Shown: in pieces, positions 1 to 7,051 of the stretch | Numbering within the stretch: position 1 is the stretch's first letter | Layout of the letters: each line of letters starts with the position of its first letter | Assembly: GCA_964533785.1 (NCBI GenBank) | Contig: CAZHNG010000225.1 | Location: 1-11,335, forward strand | Length of the DNA: 11,335 bases | Direction: 5' to 3' | Origin: JANQRV01 sp964533785 | Lineage (GTDB): Bacteria; Bacteroidota; Bacteroidia; Chitinophagales; Saprospiraceae | Program-made: the position numbers and the translations under genes | The notes under the pieces: generated by a model | The model's database searches: none | What the model was told of the DNA's origin: nothing | What the model saw: the letters and a program-made list of their open reading frames with translations, nothing else

Positions 1-1
1 A

Positions 2-781
2 GATCACGGTTTAAAAGCTACCCACGTTAAATTGAGCAATACTACGCTTGTAAAACTCATTCAAAATTATACCCGGGAATCCGGTGTGCGCTCGCTGAAT
101 CGAAAGATCGCCGGCATTATGCGCAATATTGCTAAGAAAGTTGCCATGGAGGAGGATTATAATCCCAGGGTCAAAGTGGCAGATTTACAGGAAATGTTGG
201 GGCCTCCCCGTTTCTCCAGAGACCAGTACAAAGTACAAAATATGCCTGGCGTAGCTGTTGGCCTGGCCTGGACGCAAGTTGGTGGAGAAATATTATTTAC
301 GGAGTGCAGCCTGAGTAAAGGTAAAGGTAAGTTAACTTTGACCGGTAATTTGGGGGATGTAATGAAAGAGTCAGCCACTACTGCCCTGAGTTTTATTAAG
401 GCCAATAGTTCTTCCTTGGGTATTCCTCCTAAGACTTTTGATGAATATGATATCCACGTACACATACCCGAAGGAGCGATACCAAAGGACGGACCTTCCG
501 CCGGAATTACGATGTTGACTGCCTTGACCTCAGTTTTTACGAAACGTCCCGTCAAGTCTCATCTTGCTATGACCGGTGAAATCACCTTGCGTGGAAAAGT
601 ACTTCCGGTGGGTGGCATTAAATCCAAAATACTTGCTGCCAAAAGAGCGGGCATGAAAGAAATTATCCTTTGTAAAGAAAATGAAAAGAACGTTTCTCAG
701 ATCAACCAGGAATACATCAAGGGCTTAACCTTTCACTACGTAGATAAAATGCAGGACGTGATCAAGTTGGCCTTGGAGTAA
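2..781 (+). CDS. lon: Lon protease, C-terminal part (5' end outside window)
   Basis: This is the C-terminal end of the ATP-dependent serine protease Lon, which degrades misfolded and regulatory proteins in the cytoplasm. The open frame runs to the window edge: the ten codons before a TTG at 32 already read like Lon (DHGLKATHVK), so that TTG is not the start and the AAA+ region lies outside. Visible are the end of the AAA+ alpha subdomain (YTRESGVRSLNRKIA) and the whole S16 peptidase domain. Numbered from position 2, the catalytic dyad is Ser166 in PKDGPSAG and Lys209 in GGIKSK. Their spacing of 43 residues equals that in E. coli Lon (S679/K722). TGEITLRGKVLPVGG is also intact. It ends at TAA 779-781, convergent with the oxidoreductase gene 94 nt away. 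Regulation cannot be judged because the promoter is not in the window. Confidence 0.96.
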   Translation, partial: DHGLKATHVKLSNTTLVKLIQNYTRESGVRSLNRKIAGIMRNIAKKVAMEEDYNPRVKVADLQEMLGPPRFSRDQYKVQNMPGVAVGLAWTQVGGEILFTECSLSKGKGKLTLTGNLGDVMKESATTALSFIKANSSSLGIPPKTFDEYDIHVHIPEGAIPKDGPSAGITMLTALTSVFTKRPVKSHLAMTGEITLRGKVLPVGGIKSKILAAKRAGMKEIILCKENEKNVSQINQEYIKGLTFHYVDKMQDVIKLALE

Positions 782-875
782 CCCACTTTCGTAATGTGTA
801 CAATAGATTTGTCTGAATGTCGTACTCAAATTAGCAACGTGGAGGGGGCGTTTCTTAACTTTCGAAGGGTTTTAA

Positions 876-2024
876 CTAGACAGGGACCCATTTTTGGGTT
901 CTATTGCTTTCAATTATTCGTTCGCATAATACCAATTCGCGCAATCCGTCCGTAAAGGTTGGAAAATCAGGAACATTGGGTTGTGCTCCTTCCCGTATTG
1001 CAGCGTATACTTCTTTGAAAAGTTGTTTGGAGGTGTCGGGGAAACCCTCATTGTGGCCACCGGGGAAATCAACCAATTGGCCGGCTTCGGGGTGAAACAA
1101 TGCCGGGTCACGAAGCAGGCTTTCATTAGGTTTGTCGCGATGGCCAATCCACAAATTATTTGGAGATTCTGAATTCCAGCTGAAGGTTTTTCGGGAACCT
1201 GAGATTTCCAGGCTGAGACGGTTCTTTCGCCCGGCCGAAACCTGGCTGACGGTGATCACTCCCTTGTTATTATTGTTAAAACGTAGCATGACGGTGGCGT
1301 AGTCTTCGGTCTTTATGTTTACTTCAGCGTAATCGTCCGAAGATAAAGTCTTACCGGAGTAGGTTTCAACGGGTTTTAACGGTTTCTTTCTGGTTTTGTG
1401 AATGGTATTGAAATCAGCCATCACCGCTACTGTTTTTAAACCGGTAATGTATTCTAATAGGTCCATTAAATGGGAACCAATATCGGCAATAGCTTTGGAT
1501 GCTCCTGATTGTTCCGGCTCCAAACGCCAATTATAGTCCGTCTGGTAGAAAAGCCAGTCTTGTAAATAGGAGCCTATAACCGAATAGATCTCTCCCAATT
1601 CACCTTTTTCTCTCATGGCCTTCATTTGCCGGACGATAGGATAATAACGAATGTTAAAATGAACGGCATTAACCAATCCGGTTTCAGAAGCCAATGCGAC
1701 CAGTTCTTCTGCTTCTTCAATTGTAGTGGCCAGCGGTTTTTCACATACCACGTGAATACCCTTTTTCATGGCCGATTTAGCCATTTCGTAGTGTAAGGCA
1801 TTGGGCGTACAGATGTGAACACAATCCAGTGCATCTGAATTGATGAAATCATTGTAATTATCATAATAATTTTCAATGCCCAACCATGCTGCTTTTTGCT
1901 TGACCTTTTCGTAGCCGCGGTTGAAAATGGAAACCACCTCCAAGCCGGGTAACCGACGAAGTGCCTCGATATGGGCAGGGCCAATAAAGCCAATGCCGGC
2001 AACACCTATTCGTAGTTTTTTCAT
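876..2024 (-). CDS. Gfo/Idh/MocA family NAD(P)-dependent oxidoreductase
   Basis: This is a sugar or polyol dehydrogenase of the Gfo/Idh/MocA superfamily, which oxidises or reduces a hydroxyl of a sugar, inositol or derivative with NAD(P). The start is taken at the ATG at 2024 (382 aa), because MKKLRIGVAGIGFIG puts the Rossmann fold right at the N-terminus. An ATG at 2045 would add seven unremarkable residues. Visible are the dinucleotide motif GVAGIGFIG (residues 7-15), CTPN at 72-75, the family signature EKP at 95-97 (catalytic Lys96), and DIGSH at 181-185, whose His185 lies in the usual substrate and proton-relay position. The C-terminal alpha/beta domain is complete and the length is typical. 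It is last in a minus-strand run behind deoC and a sugar isomerase, with the deoC stop 80 nt upstream of this start. The substrate cannot be read from sequence. Confidence 0.92.
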   Translation of the reverse strand: MKKLRIGVAGIGFIGPAHIEALRRLPGLEVVSIFNRGYEKVKQKAAWLGIENYYDNYNDFINSDALDCVHICTPNALHYEMAKSAMKKGIHVVCEKPLATTIEEAEELVALASETGLVNAVHFNIRYYPIVRQMKAMREKGELGEIYSVIGSYLQDWLFYQTDYNWRLEPEQSGASKAIADIGSHLMDLLEYITGLKTVAVMADFNTIHKTRKKPLKPVETYSGKTLSSDDYAEVNIKTEDYATVMLRFNNNNKGVITVSQVSAGRKNRLSLEISGSRKTFSWNSESPNNLWIGHRDKPNESLLRDPALFHPEAGQLVDFPGGHNEGFPDTSKQLFKEVYAAIREGAQPNVPDFPTFTDGLRELVLCERIIESNRTQKWVPV

Positions 2025-2070
2025 TTCTTCGAGTTTAGCGATCATAAATTAGGGGCCGATACCTCCGGCG

Positions 2071-2101
2071 TCTAACGTCTAACATCTGGTATCTGGTATC
2101 T
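2071..2101. repeat. Heptameric short tandem repeat between deoC and oxidoreductase
   Basis: Four seven-base units lie head to tail on the plus strand: TCTAACG, TCTAACA, TCTGGTA, TCTGGTA, followed by a partial TCT. Read on the minus strand, the units are TACCAGA and TGTTAGA-like. The tract fills much of the gap between the deoC stop (2105) and the oxidoreductase start. A GATACC at 2058-2063 is the inverse of the GGTATC copies at 2088-2093 and 2095-2100, so a weak hairpin is possible in the intercistronic mRNA. Whether it is regulatory or a neutral slippage product cannot be told. Confidence 0.75.
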
Positions 2102-2104
2102 TTC

Positions 2105-2860
2105 CTAATATCCCGGCGTATTATCCTGCCGGATCTTTTCATCCGAGCCTTCACCGAAACGTTGTTTAGCCGCTTCCAGAATGTTGACGGTAGCGGTAGC
2201 TCCCACTCTGCTTACGCCGGTAGCCTTTACTGCCAATATATCATCAAGCGTGCGAACACCACCGGCTGCTTTGATCTGTACCTTTGGCGAACAGTGCTGG
2301 CGCATAAGTTTTAAGTCCTCTATTGTTGCACCACGGTAAGAATATTTACCATCATCACCCTTCACCATGCCATAGCCAGTAGAAGTTTTGACGAAATCCA
2401 CACCCACTTCAGAACAAATTTCACAAAGTTTGATCTTGTACTTGTCTTCGGGAAGGAAGTCATTTTCGAAAATAACTTTCAAAATAGCACCGTGTAAATG
2501 AGTTGCTTCGCAAATTGCTTTGATCTCGTCGTGTACATATTGCCAGTCTTCTTGTAAGGCTTTACCGATGTTGATGACCATATCGATTTCCAAGGCTCCT
2601 TCTTTACAAGCTTCGATGGTTTCGTTGACCTTGATCTTCGTCGAAGAATTACCATGCGGAAAACCGATGACCGTTCCGACAAAGACCGAAGAATATTTAA
2701 GCGCATCGACGGCCTGTTTGATCGCGTAGGGCTTAATGCAAACGGAAGCTACATTGTATTCCTTGGCTAATTCACATCCTTTGATGAGATCCGCATCGGT
2801 CATTGTGGGATGTAGCAAGGAATGATCGATCATTTTGGCCAATTCTTGTACCTTATTCAT
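2105..2860 (-). CDS. deoC: Deoxyribose-phosphate aldolase
   Basis: This class I aldolase cleaves 2-deoxy-D-ribose 5-phosphate to acetaldehyde and glyceraldehyde 3-phosphate in deoxynucleoside catabolism. It acts in the cytoplasm. The 251-residue product is full length for the family and keeps the catalytic set: Asp93 in EIDMVINIG, the Schiff-base Lys158 in VDFVKTSTGYG, and Lys197 in IKAAGGVRT. These correspond to Asp102, Lys167 and Lys201 of the E. coli enzyme. The phosphate-binding end GGVRT and the later GVSRVGAT segment are also visible. The start ATG (2860) follows the stop of the upstream isomerase gene after only 15 nt, so the two are probably co-transcribed. No Shine-Dalgarno sequence is apparent, as is usual in Bacteroidota. 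No nucleoside phosphorylase or deoxyribokinase gene is in the window, so the source of its substrate is not shown here. Confidence 0.96.
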   Translation of the reverse strand: MNKVQELAKMIDHSLLHPTMTDADLIKGCELAKEYNVASVCIKPYAIKQAVDALKYSSVFVGTVIGFPHGNSSTKIKVNETIEACKEGALEIDMVINIGKALQEDWQYVHDEIKAICEATHLHGAILKVIFENDFLPEDKYKIKLCEICSEVGVDFVKTSTGYGMVKGDDGKYSYRGATIEDLKLMRQHCSPKVQIKAAGGVRTLDDILAVKATGVSRVGATATVNILEAAKQRFGEGSDEKIRQDNTPGY

Positions 2861-2875
2861 GTAGGATAGATTTTA

Positions 2876-3793
2876 TTATGCGAGGAATTGTTTAAGATAG
2901 TTTCTGCTGGTTAAAATGGCGGATCGAATGTCTTGAGGGGATTTTTCATAGGCTTTATCTTCCACTTCAATACAAACCGGGCCCCTGTATCCAACTGAGG
3001 TCAGGGCAGCAAAGAAATCCCGCCATCTTACGTCACCCAATCCCGGAATTTTGGGAGAATGGTAATCTAATGGATAGGCTAATATACCTGCTTTGTTGAG
3101 TTTATCCGGGTATACTTTTACATCTTTTAGATGGATATGGTGGAGTTTTTCCGCATAATCATAGAGCGGCTGCACTTCGTCCATCTGCATCCATACCAAG
3201 TGAGAAGGATCATAATTTAACCCAAAATGATCGCTGGGAATAATACTGAACATCTGATCCCAAATAACCGGAGAGATAGCCAGGTTCTTACCTCCGGGCC
3301 ATTCGTCTTTGGTAAACAACATGGGACAATTTTCGATGCCGATCTTAACGTTATAACGTTCGGCCAGGCTGATGATTTCGGGCCAGGTCTCCTTGAACCG
3401 GTCCATGTTATAAGCAACAGACCGGGAAGGATCGCGACCGATAAAGGTATTTACAACCGGGATGCCCAACTGAGCAGCTCCCAGGATGACTTTTTTGATG
3501 TGCTCAACGTAAAAGGATGCTTTTTCCTGATCGGGGTCTAATGGATTGGGATAATATCCCAGGCCGGAAATGTAGATATTGTGTTGTTTCAAATACGACT
3601 GGATATGGCGTACAACATCATCTTCCAGATTTGTTACATCGATATGGGTAACACCAGCGTACCTGCGTTCGGCTTTGCCCTTAGGCCAGCACATCATTTC
3701 TACGCACTTAAATTCATTAGAACTGGCGAAATTGACTACTTCTTCAAAAGAATTTTCTGCCATGATCGCACTTACGAATCCCAAGTCTAACAT
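2876..3793 (-). CDS. Sugar phosphate isomerase/epimerase (xylose isomerase-like TIM barrel)
   Basis: This protein belongs to the xylose isomerase-like TIM-barrel superfamily (AP endonuclease 2 fold), whose members isomerise or epimerise sugars, ketoses or inosose with a divalent metal. The start is taken at the ATG at 3793 (305 aa; MLDLGFVSAI). An in-frame ATG at 3892 would add 33 residues unlike the family and would overlap the upstream transferase gene by 40 nt. Candidate metal and catalytic residues are Glu154 (GIENCPM), Asp195 and His198 (NYDPSHL), His221 and Asp224 (HIHLKD), and Glu276 (CIEVED), spread over the barrel strands as expected. Its stop lies 15 nt before deoC, and the oxidoreductase follows. 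A TIM-barrel isomerase with a Gfo/Idh/MocA enzyme is a common pairing in sugar and inositol oxidation, so a shared pathway is inferred. The exact substrate is unknown. Confidence 0.88.
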   Translation of the reverse strand: MLDLGFVSAIMAENSFEEVVNFASSNEFKCVEMMCWPKGKAERRYAGVTHIDVTNLEDDVVRHIQSYLKQHNIYISGLGYYPNPLDPDQEKASFYVEHIKKVILGAAQLGIPVVNTFIGRDPSRSVAYNMDRFKETWPEIISLAERYNVKIGIENCPMLFTKDEWPGGKNLAISPVIWDQMFSIIPSDHFGLNYDPSHLVWMQMDEVQPLYDYAEKLHHIHLKDVKVYPDKLNKAGILAYPLDYHSPKIPGLGDVRWRDFFAALTSVGYRGPVCIEVEDKAYEKSPQDIRSAILTSRNYLKQFLA

Positions 3794-3852
3794 ATTTTCA
3801 AAAATTTTACTTGAAAGTAAGGAATACTCAGAATAACTACAAATGAAGTGCT

Positions 3853-4467
3853 TTATTCTTGATAATCGATATCCCAACCGTATTTGATCCAATCTTCTTC
3901 GTGATCAATATCGGAAAGTTCTGGGAGTAATCGGAAGGACTGGCGGAGCGCTTCGATTCGCTGAATGGTAGTAGATAATACGGTTTCGGTGCTCCAGGCA
4001 ATATTTTCGAATAGGGCAGGAGTGAACTGCTTCATGCCCAAGAGATAATAACCGCCGTCAGTGGCAGGGCCTATAACGAAGTCGTGATGCTCGAGGGTGT
4101 GAAAGGCGTCCGAGAGGATCTGTGGTGTCAAAGAAGCGCAATCGCTTCCTATAATTACGGCCTTTGAGTATTCCTGGAGCGTTTCCTGGAATGCCGCAGC
4201 CATTTTCAGGCCCAGGTTCCCTTTGGTTTGCAGGCATTTTTCGAAGTGGGAAGCAGGCCAGTTATCATCCGGGGCAATGTAATTACTGTAATACAATTTT
4301 CGGTCTATATGTTTGACGGCCATAGCAATATCGCGGGTATGCGCCAACAGTTGGAGGTAAATCTTAAGGGCTCGTTGCGGACCGGTGGTTTTGGCCAGCC
4401 GGGTTTTTACCTTTCCTAACTCTGGGTTTTTGATAAATATGATCAATGCATTTTCAGCCTTTCCCAT
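3853..4467 (-). CDS. DUF2064/TIGR04282 family transferase (GT-A-like)
   Basis: This is a 204-residue GT-A-like nucleotidyl/glycosyltransferase of the DUF2064 family (TIGR04282, named in databases for arsenosugar biosynthesis or as rSAM/selenodomain-associated transferase 1). Visible are the nucleotide-binding start FIKNPELGKVKTRLA (residues 11-25), the GSDC motif at 107-110 followed by ASLTP (the DxD-like metal site region), GPATDGGYYLLG at 133-144, WSTETVL near 158-164 and DIDHEEDW near 186-193. The chosen ATG at 4467 lies one base after the TAA of the upstream DUF2452 gene, which suggests translational coupling. An in-frame ATG at 4518 would add a basic extension (MTRTMTILTISKRKKNK) lying inside that gene and is less likely. 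No arsenic or selenium genes are nearby, so the arsenosugar name is not supported by context. The substrate is unknown. Confidence 0.87.
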   Translation of the reverse strand: MGKAENALIIFIKNPELGKVKTRLAKTTGPQRALKIYLQLLAHTRDIAMAVKHIDRKLYYSNYIAPDDNWPASHFEKCLQTKGNLGLKMAAAFQETLQEYSKAVIIGSDCASLTPQILSDAFHTLEHHDFVIGPATDGGYYLLGMKQFTPALFENIAWSTETVLSTTIQRIEALRQSFRLLPELSDIDHEEDWIKYGWDIDYQE

Positions 4468-4468
4468 T

Positions 4469-4972
4469 TTATTTTTCTTCCTTTTGGAAATCGTCAAAAT
4501 AGTCATCGTTCTTGTCAATAACCTCCCAGGTATGATCAGCTAGTAGATGAACGGTGGCGATGAAATCAAACGGGGGGGTACTTCCCCATTCGTCGGGGCT
4601 GACCAAGGAAAGAACGTACTTGCCGCTTTCTCGCAGATATAAATGGTACACTTTGCCCATAAAAGGTTCGAAGTTGATCTCAGCGAGGTAGATCTTTTCT
4701 GAAATTCTGACCCGGTCTTTAATGGCTTTCGCCTGTCGGGCCAGGAGTTCCATTTGTTGCCGGATCTGTTCTAGGTCCATATCCGTTTGTTCGTACATAG
4801 CCATCATGGCTCTTCCTTTGACCTTACCTTTGTCCACGGGCTTTATTTCCGCTCCTCCGATCGTATGGGCGTAGGGCAGATTATGAGGATTATCGGTGAC
4901 TTTATCTTTATCGATGGAGTTGGGATCGGATTCTTTGGGTTTTTCCTGGTCTTTATTTTGTTCCTCTTGCAT
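4469..4972 (-). CDS. DUF2452 domain protein, C1orf50-like
   Basis: The protein has 167 residues and no known biochemical function. The first 30 residues are charged and low complexity. The segment LPYAHTIGGAEIKP (32-45) and a helical, probably coiled-coil stretch (about 64-92, LEQIRQQMELLARQAKAIKDR) follow. The C-terminal block (about 104-152) contains GKVYHLYLRESG, LSLVSPDEWG and PPFDF. This block resembles the human C1orf50 family as I remember it (YYLYKRESG, ISPKEWG, HDF), which is the DUF2452 signature. No signal peptide or membrane segment is seen, so it is probably cytoplasmic. It is the first gene of the minus-strand run and its stop is one base from the start of the DUF2064 transferase. 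The shared upstream gap of 105 nt with the divergent lipoprotein gene should hold its promoter, but no TAnnTTTG box was found on this strand. Confidence 0.83.
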   Translation of the reverse strand: MQEEQNKDQEKPKESDPNSIDKDKVTDNPHNLPYAHTIGGAEIKPVDKGKVKGRAMMAMYEQTDMDLEQIRQQMELLARQAKAIKDRVRISEKIYLAEINFEPFMGKVYHLYLRESGKYVLSLVSPDEWGSTPPFDFIATVHLLADHTWEVIDKNDDYFDDFQKEEK

Positions 4973-5010
4973 GTGTTTTTTTATTGTATCTTATTACGGT
5001 TCGAATAGAA

Positions 5011-5018
5011 TAGTTTTG
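5011..5018 (+). promoter_or_regulatory. Possible Bacteroidota promoter -7 box for the 5078 gene
   Basis: TAGTTTTG fits the Bacteroidota -7 consensus TAnnTTTG. A TTG at 4984-4986 lies 24 bases upstream as a possible -33 element, one base beyond the usual 17-23 spacing. It would place transcription start about 50 nt before the lipoprotein ATG at 5078. The same octamer occurs ahead of the gene at 7052. This is a consensus match only. Confidence 0.4.
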
Positions 5019-5077
5019 TTGTCTTACGAAAAGAACTAATAACAGTTCCTTTTGTTTAGAAAATTAAATCAACTCCT

Positions 5078-6211
5078 ATGATCCATCGTTTATTGCCTTT
5101 TTGGCTGGTGCTTGCAGTATTACAATTTAGTTGTTCTTCGATCAAGGAACTGACAAGTGAAAGCATTGTTACGGCGGAAATCTTACAAGCCGGACTCATC
5201 AATGCCTATCCTGAAGGTACGAAAAATGCCGATGGCAGTATAGCTTACTGTGAGTCATCAGCGATTGCCAATTTAGGAGACCGGCTTTTGATCGCCAGTG
5301 ATAAAGTAGCTCCCAATCCTGATGTTTCTTCGATATTTTCCATTCCTTTTCCGAAATCTTTTCCGGCGGTCATCAATGCGGTGGAATACCATGATTCCCC
5401 TTTGTTGAGTAGTGCTATTAAGATCGAATCTATGGCTAAGAGTCCAGTTACGGACATATTTTTTGCAGCAACTGCTTTTGATCGCATTAAAACGGATTCT
5501 CCCGAATGGGATGCCTACAACAGGTTGCTGTATTGGGAAGCAGGAAATAGTGAAAATGCAAGGGTATTATTCAGAACTGAAGATCAAGGAATACTGAGTT
5601 CAAAAAGTGTGCGCGAAGCTTTACACCGGGTAATTCGCAATCGAAAATATCCTAACGGGGTTTCCTATTTCAAAATAGAAGGACTAGCCGTGCTGAAAGA
5701 TAATCGCATTCTGTTTGGGATCAGAGAGATGGGACGTAGCTATGAAGATTTTGACTATAGTTTTATGATCATTTCCACTTCTTTTATACAATCAACCAGT
5801 GGCTTAGTGGTCGATCCTGCATTGGATAAAGTATTTGAATTTAATCCTTCGGAAGATACCAGGATAGGAAAAAAACTTGGACTATCAGCTTTAGAATACC
5901 ACGAACCTAGCAATAGTATCGTGGCAATCACAACTCATGAGACTGAAGGCGGAGATTTTGCTTCCTATATCTGGATGATGCCTTTGGAAAAAAGGCTTAC
6001 CATGCGAACAAAACCCATCCTTGTTCTGGACGAGAATGATCAGCCGCTTATGATCCCACACAAAGCGGAGGGCTTTTGTTTCTTGAACAAGGTCACTATG
6101 TTCGTTATTTGTGACGAAGACCGGTTGCCGGCAAAGGTAAAAACCAACAGTGGTATTATGACCAGAGCTCCGCACCAGGGAGTGTATACGGTAATTAAAA
6201 TAAAGACTTAA
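5078..6211 (+). CDS. Predicted lipoprotein, possible beta-propeller (DUF3616/phytase-like)
   Basis: This 377-residue protein starts with a hydrophobic signal sequence ending in QFSC, with Cys19 as the likely lipid-modified residue; Gln at the -3 position is atypical for a lipobox. The family is not recognised with certainty. Recurring strand-like blocks suggest a beta-propeller: KIEGLAVLKDNRILFGIRE (199-217), SALEYHEPSNSIVAI (270-284), KAEGFCFL (329-336) and VICDEDRL (343-350). The IEGLAV and AEGFCF phrases resemble DUF3616 and esterase-like phytase or SdiA-regulated propellers, where each opens a blade. No catalytic residues can be assigned. No acidic export signal follows the cysteine, so a periplasmic-facing location is more likely than the cell surface. 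It is divergent from the DUF2452 gene and its TAA overlaps the facing stop of the 6208-6483 gene. Confidence 0.75.
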   Translation: MIHRLLPFWLVLAVLQFSCSSIKELTSESIVTAEILQAGLINAYPEGTKNADGSIAYCESSAIANLGDRLLIASDKVAPNPDVSSIFSIPFPKSFPAVINAVEYHDSPLLSSAIKIESMAKSPVTDIFFAATAFDRIKTDSPEWDAYNRLLYWEAGNSENARVLFRTEDQGILSSKSVREALHRVIRNRKYPNGVSYFKIEGLAVLKDNRILFGIREMGRSYEDFDYSFMIISTSFIQSTSGLVVDPALDKVFEFNPSEDTRIGKKLGLSALEYHEPSNSIVAITTHETEGGDFASYIWMMPLEKRLTMRTKPILVLDENDQPLMIPHKAEGFCFLNKVTMFVICDEDRLPAKVKTNSGIMTRAPHQGVYTVIKIKT

Positions 6212-6483
6212 AACTGCAGCCAGTCCAATTCTCCCTTTAAGCTTAACATGACCATGGCGGTAAGTATCGGAGCCAGAATGCTGATCAGCATAAAATAATA
6301 ATAGTTTCGTGGGACTTTAGACCTTTCAATGAGTTCGACGAGCAGCGCAATGATGAGAATGAAAACGAAGATGCCCAGAAAAGTAACACTGATAAACGTG
6401 GCGATATAGTCATTGATGGTCCAGAGAACGGCATAAATAACGATTTCGAGCAAGAATATTTCTAGCAGGCCGGGTCTTTTCAT
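6208..6483 (-). CDS. Small integral membrane protein, unknown function
   Basis: The 91-residue product is almost entirely hydrophobic and I do not recognise its family. Three membrane segments are likely: about residues 7-23 (LEIFLLEIVIYAVLWTI), about 26-47 (YIATFISVTFLGIFVFILIIAL) and about 61-82 (YYYFMLISILAPILTAMVMLSL). A charged loop containing ELIERSKVPRN separates the last two. The ATG at 6483 directly abuts the TAG of the upstream lipoprotein gene with no base between, so translation is probably coupled and the two may work together. Its TAA (6208-6210) overlaps the TAA (6209-6211) of the convergent plus-strand gene. Confidence 0.8.
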   Translation of the reverse strand: MKRPGLLEIFLLEIVIYAVLWTINDYIATFISVTFLGIFVFILIIALLVELIERSKVPRNYYYFMLISILAPILTAMVMLSLKGELDWLQF

Positions 6484-6873
6484 CTATTCTTCTTGTGTTA
6501 TTTTTTTGAGCAAGATTTCAAATTTCGCGCCTCTCAATTCAGTATTTAAAACTAATGCCGTATCATTTATTTCGGAGATAAGGTAATCAAGGTTCAGGTC
6601 ACTTTCACTTTGTTGAATGAAGTTGCCGGATAGCTCATATTTACTGGTAGTCTCCGCACCGGATAGGTTGAAATTGGTTTTCAGACTACCGTCTTCATAA
6701 AATTCAAAATAGATCCCTTCTAATAATGTTGTCCTTTGACCGTCGCGCATAGCTTCATCGAGTTCCCATCGACCTACGATCAGGTTGTCATTCACCTCTT
6801 TTTCAGGGGAACACCCCAACAATAAAAAAATCAGAAATAAAAGTTTGGGAATTTGCTTTACAAGGTAATTCAT
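6484..6873 (-). CDS. Lipocalin-like small lipoprotein
   Basis: This is a 129-residue lipoprotein. It has a basic-hydrophobic signal sequence and a good lipobox LLGC with Cys21 as acceptor. The mature start CSPEKEVND is rich in charged and acidic residues, as in the lipoprotein export signal that sends Bacteroidota lipoproteins to the cell surface, so surface display is possible. The mature part opens with IVGRWELDEAMRDG, a typical start of lipocalin-like domains. Alternating strands follow (GIYFEFYEDGSLKTNF, KYELSGNFI, LNLDYLISEINDTALVL), consistent with a small beta-barrel. A ligand cannot be predicted. It is followed without gap by the three-helix membrane protein gene and is divergent from the beta-helix lipoprotein gene. 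Confidence 0.8.
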   Translation of the reverse strand: MNYLVKQIPKLLFLIFLLLGCSPEKEVNDNLIVGRWELDEAMRDGQRTTLLEGIYFEFYEDGSLKTNFNLSGAETTSKYELSGNFIQQSESDLNLDYLISEINDTALVLNTELRGAKFEILLKKITQEE

Positions 6874-6915
6874 AATGGCAATATATTTCTTTCAGAAAGA
6901 AGAGTAGTTCTCGTA

Positions 6916-6950
6916 CAAAGATAAAAATAGCAAAATAGGGAATTGACAAA
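6916..6950 (-). promoter_or_regulatory. Probable Bacteroidota-type promoter for the lipocalin-like lipoprotein
   Basis: On the minus strand, TTTG (6950-6947) and TATCTTTG (6923-6916, matching TAnnTTTG) are separated by 23 bases, within the range accepted for Bacteroidota -33/-7 elements. Transcription would begin about 35 nt before the ATG at 6873. This is the best-formed promoter in the window, but the call rests on consensus matching only. Confidence 0.5.
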
Positions 6951-7024
6951 AATAAAGTATCCAAACGTAAAAAAGAATGCAGGAATTATCGTTAACAAAA
7001 AGTAACTGCTTTCCTAAGGTTTTA

Positions 7025-7032
7025 TAGTTTTG
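7025..7032 (+). promoter_or_regulatory. Possible -7 box for the beta-helix lipoprotein gene
   Basis: TAGTTTTG matches TAnnTTTG and is identical to the octamer at 5011. No TTG lies at the expected -33 distance, so only half of the promoter is recognisable. The start of transcription would be about 13-15 nt before the ATG at 7052, a very short leader. Confidence 0.35.
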
Positions 7033-7051
7033 CACTTTTAATACTGAATAC

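Noticed and set aside
32..34. TTG as the start codon of lon
   Set aside because: The upstream codons in frame already encode Lon-like sequence, so the gene is truncated by the window edge.
157..555. Minus-strand open frame of 132 codons inside lon
   Set aside because: It is antisense to the conserved Lon peptidase domain and has no recognisable features.
886..899. ACCCA-TTTT-TGGGT hairpin as terminator of the oxidoreductase gene
   Set aside because: It lies within the last codons of the gene, the stem is only five base pairs and no T-run follows on the transcribed strand.
3227..3541. Plus-strand open frame of 104 codons inside the isomerase gene
   Set aside because: It is antisense to conserved metal-binding motifs of the isomerase, so it is a shadow frame.
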